Shown here: positions 17,514 through 27,559 of the stretch, in pieces
How positions within the stretch are numbered: the stretch's first letter is position 1
How the letters are laid out: each line of letters starts with the position of its first letter
DNA from: DYRB01 sp963845265
Lineage (GTDB): Bacteria; Pseudomonadota; Gammaproteobacteria; Chromatiales; Chromatiaceae
NCBI GenBank assembly: GCA_963845265.1
Contig: CAWJRN010000014.1
Location: 1 to 64,000, forward strand
Direction: 5' to 3'
DNA: 64,000 nt
Translations under genes and position numbers: made by a program
Notes under the pieces: generated by a model
Seen by the model: only the letters and a program-made list of their open reading frames with translations
Told to the model about the DNA's origin: nothing
The model's database searches: none

Positions 17514-18911
17514 CTAGAACAACCGGTTGAGCCCGTTGAGGGCCGCGACCCGATAGGCCTCCGCCATGGTGGGATAGTTGAAGGTGGTCTGGGCAAAGTA
17601 CTCGATGGTATTCGCCTTGCCTTCCTGGGCCATGATCGCCTGGCCGATGTGTACGATCTCCGAGGCCTGTTCGCCAAAACAGTGGATGCCGAGAATCTCC
17701 AGGGTCTCGCGGTGGAACAGGATCTTCAGCATGCCTACCGTATGCCCGGTGATCTGGGCCCGGGCGATGTGCGCGAACTGGGCGTTGGCCACCTCGTAGG
17801 GGACCTGGGCCTTGGTCAACTCCCGCTCCGTGCGCCCCACCGAGCTGATCTCCGGCACCGTATAGATACCGGCGGGAAAGGTCTCGATGAGCGACCAGTC
17901 GCACTCGCCCTGGGCAATGTGTGCCCCGACGAAGCGCCCCTGGTCGTAGCCGGCGCTGGCCAGGGCAGGGGGACCGGCCACGTCACCGGCGGCATAGATG
18001 TGGGGCAGGGCGGTCTGGTAGCTCTGGTTGATCTCCAGTTGACCCCGTGCGTTGGGCGTCAGGCCGATCTCCTCAAGGCCCATCCCCTGGGTATTGCCGG
18101 TGCGCCCGTTGGCCCACAGCAGGATGTCGGTCTTGAACTTCTTGCCCGACTTGCAGGTCAGCACGACCCCGTCGTCGCCTGCCTCCACGCGCTCGTATGT
18201 CTCGTTGTGGCGGATCACCACCCCCTGCTGGCGCAGGTGATAGCTCAGGGCGTCGGTGATCTCGTCGTCGAGGAACGACAGCAGCCGGTCGCGCGTATCC
18301 ACCAAATTCACCTTTGTGCCCAGGCTGGCCAGGATCGAGGCGTATTCGCAGCCGATGACCCCGGCGCCGTAGATGGTCACGGAGCGGGGCGTGTGGGTAA
18401 GGCCCAGCAGGGTGTCGCTGTCGTGTACCCGTGGATGATCAAAGTCGACATCCGGCGGCCGGTAGGGTCGCGAGCCGGTGGCGATGACGATGTGCTCGGC
18501 GCTGAACAGTTCAGCCACCCCGTCGGGGCGCAGGACCTCGACCTGATGGGGGTCCACCAGTCGTGCGCGCCCAAACAGGACCTCCACGCGGTTGCGCTGG
18601 TAATAGCGGTAGCGGGTGCGGACCTGCTCGGTGATGACCGTATCGGCGGCGCGCAGCAGGTCCGGGAATTCGATCTCCACCTGGTCCAGGGTGTGCTGGA
18701 AGAGCGGGTTGCGCCGATAGTCCGCCAGCAACTGGATGTTGTGGCGCAGTGCCTTGCTGGGGATGGTTCCCCAATGGGTGCAGCCCCCGCCGACCTGGCT
18801 GTGCGCCTCGACCACTGCAACCCGCTGCCCGGCCTTGGCGAGTTTCATGGCGGCACCCTCGCCGGCGGGGCCGGTCCCGATGACGATGGTGTCGAGGGTC
18901 TTGGTGGCCAT
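17514..18911 (-). CDS. sthA: Soluble pyridine nucleotide transhydrogenase
   Basis: A 465-residue Si-specific NAD(P)+ transhydrogenase, a soluble FAD enzyme that balances NADPH and NADH. The FAD site GTGPAG is at residues 12-17. GCTHWGTIPSKALRH follows, with C44 kept and the second redox Cys replaced by T49; this is diagnostic for SthA and separates it from lipoamide dehydrogenases. The NAD-binding GAGVIGCEYASIL and FAD-binding IYAAGDVAGPPALASAG are also present, with the dimerisation domain at the C-terminus. Length is normal. It is a single-gene unit; REP elements lie beyond its 3' end and a hicA remnant 37 bases upstream on the same strand. Confidence 0.95.
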   Translation of the reverse strand: MATKTLDTIVIGTGPAGEGAAMKLAKAGQRVAVVEAHSQVGGGCTHWGTIPSKALRHNIQLLADYRRNPLFQHTLDQVEIEFPDLLRAADTVITEQVRTRYRYYQRNRVEVLFGRARLVDPHQVEVLRPDGVAELFSAEHIVIATGSRPYRPPDVDFDHPRVHDSDTLLGLTHTPRSVTIYGAGVIGCEYASILASLGTKVNLVDTRDRLLSFLDDEITDALSYHLRQQGVVIRHNETYERVEAGDDGVVLTCKSGKKFKTDILLWANGRTGNTQGMGLEEIGLTPNARGQLEINQSYQTALPHIYAAGDVAGPPALASAGYDQGRFVGAHIAQGECDWSLIETFPAGIYTVPEISSVGRTERELTKAQVPYEVANAQFAHIARAQITGHTVGMLKILFHRETLEILGIHCFGEQASEIVHIGQAIMAQEGKANTIEYFAQTTFNYPTMAEAYRVAALNGLNRLF

Positions 18912-18947
18912 GTCCGCTACTGCTCGCTGATGGGGTTGGCGATGGCC

Positions 18948-19169
18948 CTAGGATACACGAGCGCGGTCCCGTTTCGGCTTGGCGGGCGGCGATGTCGCCC
19001 CCTGTCGGGTCGCACTAGCTCCGTCGCTCAGCTTCTTGACGATTGAGTTCGCGAGGGTCTGGTTGATCTCGCCGTGACGAGACACGGGTTGAGGTTGCTT
19101 CGTCTGTGGGTTCGTGTACCAGTCCTGCCGACCGCCATTGCGGACCAAGACGTACCCCATTTGCTCCAA
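18948..19169 (-). pseudogene. hicA: HicA-like toxin remnant without a normal start
   Basis: The core MGYVLVRNGGRQDWYTNPQTKQPQPVSRHGEINQTLANSIVKKL matches HicA mRNA interferases: the glycine-rich turn and the catalytic His in SRHGEI are kept. The usual first residues (KRRxLIxxLE) can be read just upstream as KKRRGPIQILEQ, but a stop codon sits directly before them instead of an ATG. Only an internal TTG or ATG could start it. The C-terminus runs on into unrelated Arg/Pro sequence. No HicB antitoxin follows. It is probably a decayed copy. Confidence 0.6.
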
Positions 19170-19308
19170 GATCTGGATTGGGCCGCGGCGTTTCTTTCAG
19201 GCGACAAATAAAACCCAGGCTTGCCGGCGCTGGAAACTTGCTGCTGGCATTGCGCGGTCGAGCCCGCGCCGTGCCTTCCCTAACACAGTGGTGTCTTGCA
19301 TGCCGGGC

Positions 19309-19746
19309 TCACCTGTGCCAGCAGGCGTCGAGACCCAAAGTCCCCGCTGTTTTCAGCCCAGAGTTGGTTAGTCCCAAGTTACCGCACCCGTCCCCAGCCA
19401 TCGGCCCTCCTACGATAGGCGTGGCCGTGAGCGTATAAGTCGTTGTAGTGGGCGTCGCGACAGTAACATTGTAAGAAGGCGTTCCTTCGCGAGGGGCCAC
19501 GGTTATCGGGATACTTGGGGCAGTCCCGTCAGCTTGCTGATATCGATTGTTCTCGGTGAAGTACCGTTCTAGAAAGTGTGCGTCTTCTAGGAGCGCCGCC
19601 TTTGCATCAGCTCTGTGACTGCGTGCGACGGACTCCCGATACGAGGGTATCCCGATGGTTGCCAAGATGGCGACAATCGCGACGACAATCATCAACTCGA
19701 CCAGGGTAAACCCCGTCTGATTCCTGAGGTACTTAGGGCGCTGCAT
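19309..19746 (-). CDS. pilE: Type IV pilin PilE-like (minor pilin)
   Basis: A 145-residue pre-pilin. The cleavage/methylation motif G-FTLVELMIVVAIVAILATIGIP lies at residues 12-35, with Glu at +5 of the mature protein. It is followed by SYRESVARSHRADAKAALLEDAHFLERYF, typical of the PilE minor-pilin branch, and a beta domain with a C-terminal Cys pair (DGCGN, LDACW). Of two adjacent ATGs I chose 19746 because GGAGG then has better spacing. It is the last gene of the fimT-pilV-pilW-pilX-pilY1 cluster, as in other gammaproteobacteria, 272 bases after pilY1. Confidence 0.9.
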   Translation of the reverse strand: MQRPKYLRNQTGFTLVELMIVVAIVAILATIGIPSYRESVARSHRADAKAALLEDAHFLERYFTENNRYQQADGTAPSIPITVAPREGTPSYNVTVATPTTTTYTLTATPIVGGPMAGDGCGNLGLTNSGLKTAGTLGLDACWHR

Positions 19747-20017
19747 CATTCCTCCGTCTCTTTGAAGTGCCATTCGGAAGACTCGATTAGTCCCAGTGGA
19801 TGAAAAATACCCAGCACATCGCGCTTCCTGAGACTGCTCGGCGCTAACTGACCAAATTACGCCGCTCCCTCGTCCCGGAGTCAGAGTTACTCCCTGGTGG
19901 CTCGGGAGCCCAAAATTGTCATCCCTGACAATCTTTACGATTCCCCGGACGGTCTGGCTGATTGCCGAAAGCCCGTTGTGTGTGTAGTCGCATAACGCGC
20001 GAGAGTCGTCGGAGCAC

Positions 20018-23000
20018 CTAAAAGATCTGGCGCCAGGTTTGTCTGCCGACCGCACCTGGCCCTGGGTTCTCTGTGGTTATTTCAATCTCACCACCCTGGG
20101 TACCGCTGGTATATTTGTACTCCAAACCCCCGGGTGCAGACGGCGCGAACAGGATAGCCGGTGATGGGATGATACCGACTTTCGATTTTTTGCCGCCAGG
20201 TGGTACGTTTCCGGTGTCCAGCACCACGTTGTCGCTGGCGTCGAAGGTTCCGCTACCATCGAGATCGAATGGCGCAAAGCTGAAGCGGCCTCCAGTGCTT
20301 CCGTCCAACTCCATGAGCCAGCCGGTGCCACCACCACTACAGGGATCGCTGGAAGGGATCAAGGTAGTGAAGATAATCCGACCATTCTGCAGAATCGAAT
20401 CGGAAATCTGGCGCTCGCCCTGATTGTTACCTGCGTATATTAGGTCGAGGTACCAACCCTGCTTTGGGGTCGCTGGGCTCACGCACTCAGTCGCAGTCCA
20501 GCAGATCTTATTATCGGAGATCACCCGCAGGTCGTACGTCGCATCATTGGTACCGTCATCGTTGGTATCGAAGCCCTGGGAGACCTCTGTGTCGATTTCT
20601 TGCTGGAGCAGGTTCGCGCGTGTAATCGAGGTGGTCAAACTAGCGTCGTTCTGGTCCCAGACACCGTAGAAGGATTGAGTGATTTGCCCCGCCGTTTGGT
20701 TGTCCGACACCTCGAAGTACTTCCCAGTCCCGAAATAAATCATGTAGGTGTCGGCAACGGTGGGGTGGAAACCGATCTGGGGTCGCGTTGTAATCGGTTG
20801 TCGCGTGTCGTCATCAGACACAGATGCCATGGCGACAAATAGCGGTAGAGGGCTGTCGCTAGATCCGTAGGCCGAAGCCCAGTCCAGCGGGTTCGCGGCA
20901 GTTACATCAAACTTCCACAGGTTTCCGAAGAGGTCGCCGGCATAGATATAGTCGGCGATAAAGTCGCCATCGACGTCGACGGGGGCCGGCGCACTCATCC
21001 CGTTCGGTCGCCCCCCGCCAAGAGGATCATCAGACATGCCGACATGAGTGTCGATCTTGCTGATTAGGGCGCCCGTCTCGACATCTACAATAAACAGCAC
21101 CGCGTTACCCGTGGTGCTGGCATGTAAGTCGGCTTCAGTGTTGTTATAGCCATTTCCGAAAATGGCCGCCCACTTTCCGTTGTGCATACGAACGAGGTTG
21201 ACTGGCTGGTTGAGTGTATAACCGAGGTCGACACCGTCCGCGATGCCGTCACTGTCGATATCGCCGGCATAGGCATCAGTGAACTCCCATAAAGAGATCG
21301 TATCGGCCGAAGCTTCACTGAAGGAAGCCGGGTTGGTGATATCCAGGGCGAAGATGCCCTGACCACCTGCGCCCATGCCCCCAGCGAGTACCGTGTGCCA
21401 ATTCGAGCCAAAAAAGGTGTCAGCGTGGGTGGCCGAAGCATCGACATAATAATGATGCGTGTAGTTCGGGGAAGTCAGTTTCGCCAGATTGGCGAATAGC
21501 GGGCTCGGAACATACCCGAGAATCTCCGCGCCAGTCCCATTGGTGAAGTTAAAGGGGGCGCTGCTGTCATAGACCCCAGCATCCACACCATGCAGCATGC
21601 CGTCATTGGCGCCAAAGTAGACGACCTGCTGACGATGGGATCGGGCCGCGTTCAGCCGCCATGTCTGATAGGGGACAGCATCTTCAGCAAGAGCATCGTC
21701 GCCGGTGGTGGTCAGATCATCCCAGTTATTGGGATACCGTGCGCTCGGTGCGGAAACGAAGGTGGGGGCAGAATTGATGATATCCCCCAACTTACTGGTA
21801 CGGCTACGGAACCCAAGGACATCATCACCGCGAATATACCTGACGCGGTTACCCCCTAGACCATCGACGGTACCGGAATCCGGGTTGATGTTGAGCGCGG
21901 CAATTTGGATGGGGTCCAGTTCACTGGTCGCGGGGCTGGCCGTATTTGCCGGCCATCGGAAAGGTATGCCACTTCCCGACGAGGGCTTATAGGTAATGAT
22001 CGAGCGCGAAGTTGCGCTCTGCGCCGAGATGGCGGTACCGGAATCCCAGATTTCCGATCCTATCGTGCCGTCTGCTGGGTCGATCGGAAAAGAGAGCAGC
22101 TGACCAGTCCAGGTCTCAGACTTGAAGCGTGCCTGATAAACCTTTGAATTGCTGGTGATCGAGCCTGAGGTGAGGGCGACCGTCGAGGCAGAACCAGTGC
22201 GCTCAAGCACCTCATCAAAGGCCGTTGCGAGCTGATCCTTCAGCGTTAGCGCATTGGTCACCAAATAGTAATTGTCGGGTTGACCGTCACTATCCGCATC
22301 CCATTCGGCGCCACTCGGCAGCTTGTCGGAGATTCCACTCGAATCCGGCGTGTCGATGAAACCGCCCCATTTGGCGGAGTACCAAAGGGGGTCCGTTAGC
22401 AGGGTAGCGCCAGAGGAACCGCTGGGTGTAAAGGTTCGGGTTGCGGTAAGCGGCAGGGGAGCACCGTCATTCCAAACCGCCGGAGGTGGTGGGGTATCCA
22501 GAAAATAGTCGGGATCTGAGCCTGACCCGGTATCGGAGTCGCGTACTTCCAGATAGGTCCCGTCGGCCGTGGTACCGGAGATCACATAACCCATGTGTTG
22601 GATGATATTGCCCGCGGCATAGTCGGACGTAAGGTTTATGGTCACTGTACTGTCGGGGTTGACCTGATACTCATAGAGGACGACGGCATCCATATCGTGG
22701 TCCGCGCCCTGCTCGACGTCCTCGAAATTGATTCTAAAGCTGCCCGACGTCGGGGTGATGTTCAATGCATAGAAGTCGACAATCTGATTCGTCGGTTGGA
22801 AATCTCCTTCAGTAGCACTAATGCTCTGCCCACCGACCGATTTTCCGTAGGGTACCAGGGTCACGTGCTGATCGCCCACCGGGATCTCGATGCGCGGCAA
22901 AGGCGAGGCCAGCGCCACCGAAAAGGTGTCCATCAGTTGGTCGTCAGTCGCCGGGTTGAGGTCATTGGTGTGGCCGAAATAGGCGACGCTAGCGGCATAA

Positions 23001-25078
23001 TAGCCGCCCTGCTTGGTCGGCTCCTCCGGAGATAGGCCGCGGATATCGCCCAGACCGGTGACTGTCTTTGCGGACGGGGCACCATCATAGTTCGTCCCCG
23101 ACTGACCGATAAAATGTAGGCCCGGCACATCCGGTTCGTGAGCCGTGATGGTCGTTGCCTCGGTCTGGACGGAAAGCCCCGCTATGTCCCCGGAGAAACT
23201 GTTGAAGTAACTCCCTGGTACCTGATCCGTGTCATAGGAGGGATTGAGGTCGCTGATAACAATCTCGAAGGGCTTTGCGCAACGCTCGTTGCCGCTACCG
23301 TTAGCGTATGGGTTGGTCCAAGTCGCCACCGGTAGACTGAGTGTGGAATCGGGTGTATCGCTGGCGATGATCGAAAAAGCGCCGGTTGGTGCGGCCTTGC
23401 CCGCGAAGTAGCGCATGCCCTCATACATCATCTCGGCGACCGGATTGCCCCACATGGCGCATTCCCCATCCCCGATCGGGCGGGTGGTGATCCATCCACA
23501 GCTGTATGCGTGGCTTGAGTAGTCGAAGTTGACGACGCGAAGCTTGTCGATGGTCTTGATGATGCCATTGGTTGCGGTGAACTGGCCGGTGCTCGGGTTG
23601 ATCTCATCGGTGATGCCGCCGACGCCCTTGCGCAGGACGCCACCGGCCGTATTGTGCTTGTAGCTGCCAGTCAATAGACCGAACTTCATGGCGGCATTCT
23701 CGCCGTATTCCTGGAGCAGGCCGACCGGCTTGTAATCGCCGTCGGGGTAGATCTGGCAGTTGTCTTCCAGAAGACCCGTCGCACACACCTTGGCCCGTAC
23801 CTGATAGTCTGTCATAGCAGGGGTTCCACCGACTTGCCAATACAAATAGTAGTTGTCGGCTCCGCCCCACTCCATATGCCGAAAAACGATCGTATGGTTT
23901 CCCGCGCCGAGGCTGACCGATCCGGAATGCGTCTGGCAGTCGCATTTGCCGTGGCCGCCATACCAGGAGGCCACGACTGAGCCATCGATCAAGACTTCTA
24001 CCGCGTCGTCTCCGTCGACGGCGAAGGTGTAGGTGCCGGCACTGGGGATCGACAAATTGCCCGAAAAAATTGTGAGATAGTAGTCTTGCTGGGCGTTGTA
24101 CGGGTTGCCAGAACCATTAATCTGGGATGCCGTCCCGGTGCCGAATTGCTTGCTGGCTACCGCGTAGTTTGTGACGAGTGTATTGTATTCTCCGTGGTTA
24201 TTCGGAATGCCAGATGCCCCGCTGATGTTGTAGGTCGTCTGGGTAAGGCCCGAGAAATTGGTCGACGGTACAATTTGCCAACTGCCAGCACCGGCGCTGG
24301 TACAGTTCACCCGTACGTTATTGCCGGTCGCACATTCGGATCCGGCCACCGGGCGTTCGATAGAAAGCCATTCCCAGACCCGAAATGGCGTATTCGTCAA
24401 GACTCGCATCAGAGGCGGGTCATTGGCCGAGATCAGGGTCGTGTTGGCGAACAGATGGTGCGTATTGGTCGCCGGCAAGGACAGTGGCGTATAGTTGCGG
24501 ATGTCATAACCATCGACGGCGATGCTAGTGTATTCCTTACCCCAGCTATGTGCATCCTGGGGGATAAAGGTGCGCTGTAGGACGGTGTCGGTAGCCGTAT
24601 CGGTCGACCTGTAACCGCCATAAAAGACCTTGCGCAGGGCGTCCATGCGTGCGGTCGTCACATAGTTGAGAAAGTCTCCGCTCCATTGACCCGAGCACTG
24701 CTTGTTGGCGGTGGTTGCAGCCGGGTTGAAGCGGCCATTGCCAGAGTCGTAGGTGTAACACTTGTAGGAGTCGAAATAACCGAAATAGTCGATGCCCTCG
24801 ACGGCCGGAGTACTGCCGCTCGCCGGGACGTCCACCGGGGTGTAGCGGGTATTGATAAAGCCGTCCCCATTGAGGTCAGAGGCATCGTTGTACGCTTCGT
24901 AGTAAAGCTTGTGATCCCGCGCCAAGACCAGCATGGTCAGGGGTGGGACGTTGGTGGTGATGAAGAGCGGGGAGTCACTGATGTTGTAGGTGCCGCCGAA
25001 ACTGGGTCCGGCCGCCATGAGCAGCGCGACGGCAAGGCCCGTTGTCATTGTTGTTGTCTGTGCATCAAGCCTGGACAT
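20018..25078 (-). CDS. pilY1: PilY1 tip adhesin / pilus biogenesis protein
   Basis: A 1686-residue exported protein. Signal residues 1-29 are followed by the PilY1 N-terminal module (SPLFITTNVPPLTMLVLARDHKLYYEAYND). A PA14-like domain lies at about 330-420 (DYYLTIFSGNLSIPSAGTYTFAVDGDDAVEVLIDG). A DUF4114-like calcium-associated domain is near residues 760-850 (SFRINFEDVEQGADHDMDAVV). From about 1080 to the end comes the PilC/PilY1 beta-propeller, with a DIDSDGIADGVD calcium loop like the one that controls pilus retraction in Pseudomonas. GAGGAA precedes the ATG. The frame is intact over 5 kb, in contrast to pilV and pilW. The PA14 and DUF4114 insertions suggest glycan-binding, Ca-dependent adhesion. 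Confidence 0.9.
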   Translation of the reverse strand: MSRLDAQTTTMTTGLAVALLMAAGPSFGGTYNISDSPLFITTNVPPLTMLVLARDHKLYYEAYNDASDLNGDGFINTRYTPVDVPASGSTPAVEGIDYFGYFDSYKCYTYDSGNGRFNPAATTANKQCSGQWSGDFLNYVTTARMDALRKVFYGGYRSTDTATDTVLQRTFIPQDAHSWGKEYTSIAVDGYDIRNYTPLSLPATNTHHLFANTTLISANDPPLMRVLTNTPFRVWEWLSIERPVAGSECATGNNVRVNCTSAGAGSWQIVPSTNFSGLTQTTYNISGASGIPNNHGEYNTLVTNYAVASKQFGTGTASQINGSGNPYNAQQDYYLTIFSGNLSIPSAGTYTFAVDGDDAVEVLIDGSVVASWYGGHGKCDCQTHSGSVSLGAGNHTIVFRHMEWGGADNYYLYWQVGGTPAMTDYQVRAKVCATGLLEDNCQIYPDGDYKPVGLLQEYGENAAMKFGLLTGSYKHNTAGGVLRKGVGGITDEINPSTGQFTATNGIIKTIDKLRVVNFDYSSHAYSCGWITTRPIGDGECAMWGNPVAEMMYEGMRYFAGKAAPTGAFSIIASDTPDSTLSLPVATWTNPYANGSGNERCAKPFEIVISDLNPSYDTDQVPGSYFNSFSGDIAGLSVQTEATTITAHEPDVPGLHFIGQSGTNYDGAPSAKTVTGLGDIRGLSPEEPTKQGGYYAASVAYFGHTNDLNPATDDQLMDTFSVALASPLPRIEIPVGDQHVTLVPYGKSVGGQSISATEGDFQPTNQIVDFYALNITPTSGSFRINFEDVEQGADHDMDAVVLYEYQVNPDSTVTINLTSDYAAGNIIQHMGYVISGTTADGTYLEVRDSDTGSGSDPDYFLDTPPPPAVWNDGAPLPLTATRTFTPSGSSGATLLTDPLWYSAKWGGFIDTPDSSGISDKLPSGAEWDADSDGQPDNYYLVTNALTLKDQLATAFDEVLERTGSASTVALTSGSITSNSKVYQARFKSETWTGQLLSFPIDPADGTIGSEIWDSGTAISAQSATSRSIITYKPSSGSGIPFRWPANTASPATSELDPIQIAALNINPDSGTVDGLGGNRVRYIRGDDVLGFRSRTSKLGDIINSAPTFVSAPSARYPNNWDDLTTTGDDALAEDAVPYQTWRLNAARSHRQQVVYFGANDGMLHGVDAGVYDSSAPFNFTNGTGAEILGYVPSPLFANLAKLTSPNYTHHYYVDASATHADTFFGSNWHTVLAGGMGAGGQGIFALDITNPASFSEASADTISLWEFTDAYAGDIDSDGIADGVDLGYTLNQPVNLVRMHNGKWAAIFGNGYNNTEADLHASTTGNAVLFIVDVETGALISKIDTHVGMSDDPLGGGRPNGMSAPAPVDVDGDFIADYIYAGDLFGNLWKFDVTAANPLDWASAYGSSDSPLPLFVAMASVSDDDTRQPITTRPQIGFHPTVADTYMIYFGTGKYFEVSDNQTAGQITQSFYGVWDQNDASLTTSITRANLLQQEIDTEVSQGFDTNDDGTNDATYDLRVISDNKICWTATECVSPATPKQGWYLDLIYAGNNQGERQISDSILQNGRIIFTTLIPSSDPCSGGGTGWLMELDGSTGGRFSFAPFDLDGSGTFDASDNVVLDTGNVPPGGKKSKVGIIPSPAILFAPSAPGGLEYKYTSGTQGGEIEITTENPGPGAVGRQTWRQIF

Positions 25079-25160
25079 GTTATTCCTCGCTGTGCTCGTT
25101 CAGTAACGGCGCCATTCTGCGATCCAAGACGCTTGCGGGGTGTCATGGCACCCCAGTTCT

Positions 25161-25715
25161 TCAGAAGCGACGGGCGTAGCTGCTTTGAAGTACCGTGCTA
25201 GTGGTATCTCTGCCGCCAACGCCTTGTGCTACCACTCCATAGTAGATACGCACGGAATCGTCACCCTGTTGGCCAAGGTTGAGCCTGTCGCGCTTGTACT
25301 GTTGAAACTCTATGAAGTATTCGGGGCTGTGCGCGACCCCTGGGATCGTTTTGGTCGTCGTTTTGGCCAGGGCGTTGCCCCAGAGGTCGCCGTCTACATA
25401 GGAGCTAGAACTGGTCGTGGCGAGTAGGGTATTGATGTCCCACACATCGCAGCCCGTGGTGCAGCCATTGACCGCCAACAGGGGTTCTGTAGCCAACTGA
25501 CTGATCCACGTTTCCCCGTCCCGTAATGTCGATTCTGCGGCCTGAAACGCGATGTTTAGATCTCGGTAATTACCCGCCATCTTTTCTTCAAGCGTGGTGC
25601 TCTGCATGCTGGCCAGACCGATGAGTGTCATGATCAGCAGCATGATCAGGCTAATAATGAGGACCACACCCCGTTGTCGAGTGGCGAGGGTTACAGGTTG
25701 GCATTTTTTTACCAT
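25161..25715 (-). CDS. pilX: Pilus assembly protein PilX
   Basis: A 184-residue minor pilin-like protein. The N-terminal RQRGVVLIISLIMLLIMTLIGLASMQSTTLEEKMAGNYRD is the PilX signature: a Gly before the cleavage site, no Glu5 pilin motif, and the EEKMAGN block (quoted here as one contiguous family signature). The remainder is a beta-rich pseudopilin domain with a Cys pair (NGCTTGCD). The ATG at 25715 has GAGGT upstream and starts 6 bases after the pilW stop. PilX joins PilW, PilV, FimT and PilE in the tip complex that primes type IV pilus assembly and presents PilY1. Confidence 0.9.
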   Translation of the reverse strand: MVKKCQPVTLATRQRGVVLIISLIMLLIMTLIGLASMQSTTLEEKMAGNYRDLNIAFQAAESTLRDGETWISQLATEPLLAVNGCTTGCDVWDINTLLATTSSSSYVDGDLWGNALAKTTTKTIPGVAHSPEYFIEFQQYKRDRLNLGQQGDDSVRIYYGVVAQGVGGRDTTSTVLQSSYARRF

Positions 25716-25723
25716 TTCCGACC

Positions 25724-26472
25724 TCAGGGTAGAAGGTTGCGCAGCGCGATAGTCGTGCTGACCTCTTTACGCAGGCGCCTATCCGTGGCGGTTGCTGTTG
25801 TGCCGTTGTATTGATAGGTCTGCGCTTGTGTTGTGAGGTTTGGGTCCTGGGTCCGCAGCAGCATGCTGATATGGAGACTGACGACTTGGGACCAGTTTGG
25901 GACGCTGCCGGCGGCGACAAAATAATTGGGCGAGCGGCTTCCGTCGCTGTCCACGCCATAGGTGATCTGCATGTCTTCGACGTTTTCAACCAAGGGCTGA
26001 GTGGTGCCGGAAGAAGTGCATTTGAGGTTCGGTGCCCTCGATGAAGAACCTATTGGTCGACATAACCGACGCGCCTACAGGATTGCCCAGGCAGTCTCTA
26101 GTTGTTCCGTCTGCCGCGCCCTGAAAGGAAACCGCAATTGCGTCTGGGCTTCCGTGTTGTTTCCGTGCCGAATATAGTAGTAGCAGTAGGGAATTGCACT
26201 TTAGGAAACGCTCCGGTTTCGTTTATCGGATCAGTCTTGTATCCCGCCATGCGGAGCGCATTGCCCAATAGAATCAGGGCAAACCGACCATTCTCCTGGA
26301 GATGCGAGAGATTGTCCTGGACCCGGTAGGTCTGACTGCTGTTGACAAATACTGTCAAAACCCCGGCGGTCAGCAGGAGCCCAACGGTCATCGCAACCAG
26401 GAGCTCCACCAGGGTCAACCCGTGCTGCAATGGGAGGCGTGTACGCGGGTAATGTTTGTGGACGATCGACAT
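25724..26472 (-). pseudogene. pilW: Type IV pilus assembly protein PilW, two frameshifts
   Basis: N-terminal part (from 26472): QHGLTLVELLVAMTVGLLLTAGVLTVF and YRVQDNLSHLQENGRFALILLGNALRMAGY are the PilW hallmarks. The frame is lost at the GGG run 26146-26148, continues in another frame as AVSFQGAADGTTRDCLGNPVGASVMSTNRFF, is lost again near 26030, and resumes as LVENVEDMQITYGVD to the stop at 25724. Removing one base at each site would restore the protein. Both breaks are in or next to short homopolymers, so a sequencing fault is plausible; otherwise the pilus tip complex lacks PilW. Confidence 0.8.
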
Positions 26473-26479
26473 GGCGGTT

Positions 26480-27023
26480 CTATCTATCACTGTAAGTCAC
26501 GACGAAACGCTGAAATACACTTGGGTCACTGCGGTCGTCCTGCCACCAGATCTTTATGGCGTAGGCTGTACCCAAGTCATCGCATGCCGGAGACGCGCTC
26601 GAAGCCCCGTCGTCTGGGGTGCTGTCTCGGCATACGATTCCAGTACCAGCAGGCAACGTCTGGCTCAAGATTGGTGCTCCACTCGTATCGTGTCATTAGT
26701 GGCCATCTGCAGCGGACGTGCAACCCGGCGGAACTGTTGCAGGCATCAACGGCGGTTGAATAGTCTGTTAAAGCGGGTTTATTGTAATTGGCCGCCAAGA
26801 ACGCCAAGAACGCCGGAGTATCAATAGAACTCGCACTATTGGAGCGCAGTCGGTCTGCCATGTCGTAGGCAGACAGGGTCGCTTGGAAGCGCGATAGGGC
26901 AGAATGATTGTTGCGCATACCGACCGCTTGCAAAGCAGCGAGACCCAACAGACCGATGGCCAGAATGACCATGGCGATCAGCACCTCGATCATGGTGAAA
27001 CCCCTGCTGCTAGTCATGGGCAT
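26480..27023 (-). pseudogene. pilV: Type IV pilus modification protein PilV, frameshifted
   Basis: The N-terminus GFTMIEVLIAMVILAIGLLGLAALQAVGMRNNHSALSRFQATLSAYDMADRLRSN is a textbook PilV. After DACNSSAG the frame slips at least twice, at about 26690-26730 and again at 26668-26669 where an extra base separates YEWSTNL from SQTLPAGTGIVCRDSTPDDG. The C-terminal part (DLGTAYAIKIWWQDDR) ends at 26480. The start overlaps the fimT stop (ATG at 27023 or 27017; AGGAG precedes both), as expected for a coupled operon. Indel error or early decay cannot be told apart here. Confidence 0.8.
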
Positions 27024-27559
27024 GTGACTCCTGAATCAGTACGCACCCGTCCTGTCGAGTTTATTACCAGATTCTTGCCAACATCTTCCGCGCGGTCATC
27101 GCACAATTTAATCGTTCCAGCCTGAAAGGCTCCTCCAATCATTTGACTTTGACCTGTCGAGACATAAGAGATGTAGTCCGCGACGTTGGCGTTACCGGTT
27201 GCAGTTATCTGATTTCCCAGAGTGCCGTGAACGCGTAGCAATGTCTCCGGCGGTGTTCCGCCAGAGTTATAGGCTGCGTTATTGTTCTCGTCTGAAAAGG
27301 CGATCCAGCCCTGCTCCCACCTATTAGCGGATGTGCATGTAGCCTGATCGGCGCTTTTGCAAACAGTCACACGCAGACCCCTTGTCACTGCTTCGCTACG
27401 GGCCAGATTCAAGACGGCGACCAGGTCGTTGGTGGCGGTGGTGAGCCTGTTGTTTTTAATGGCCGTGTTGAAGCTTGGCACCCCAATAGTCAATAAGATC
27501 ACCGCAATTGCCAAGGTGATCATGAGTTCGACGAGGGTGAAGCCACCAAGCTTGTTCAT
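27014..27559 (-). CDS. fimT: GspH/FimT-family pseudopilin
   Basis: A 181-residue prepilin-type protein. GGFTLVELMITLAIAVILLTIGVPSF is the cleavage/methylation motif, followed by NNRLTTATNDLVAVLNLARSEAVTRG, the FimT/FimU signature. The globular part has Cys residues in VCKSADQATC and a C-terminal GVTCP. Members prime pilus assembly, and FimT of other gammaproteobacteria binds DNA during transformation; whether this one does is not known. It is the first gene of the minor-pilin operon and overlaps pilV by 10 bases. No clear sigma70 promoter was found in the region before it. Confidence 0.9.
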   Translation of the reverse strand: MNKLGGFTLVELMITLAIAVILLTIGVPSFNTAIKNNRLTTATNDLVAVLNLARSEAVTRGLRVTVCKSADQATCTSANRWEQGWIAFSDENNNAAYNSGGTPPETLLRVHGTLGNQITATGNANVADYISYVSTGQSQMIGGAFQAGTIKLCDDRAEDVGKNLVINSTGRVRTDSGVTCP

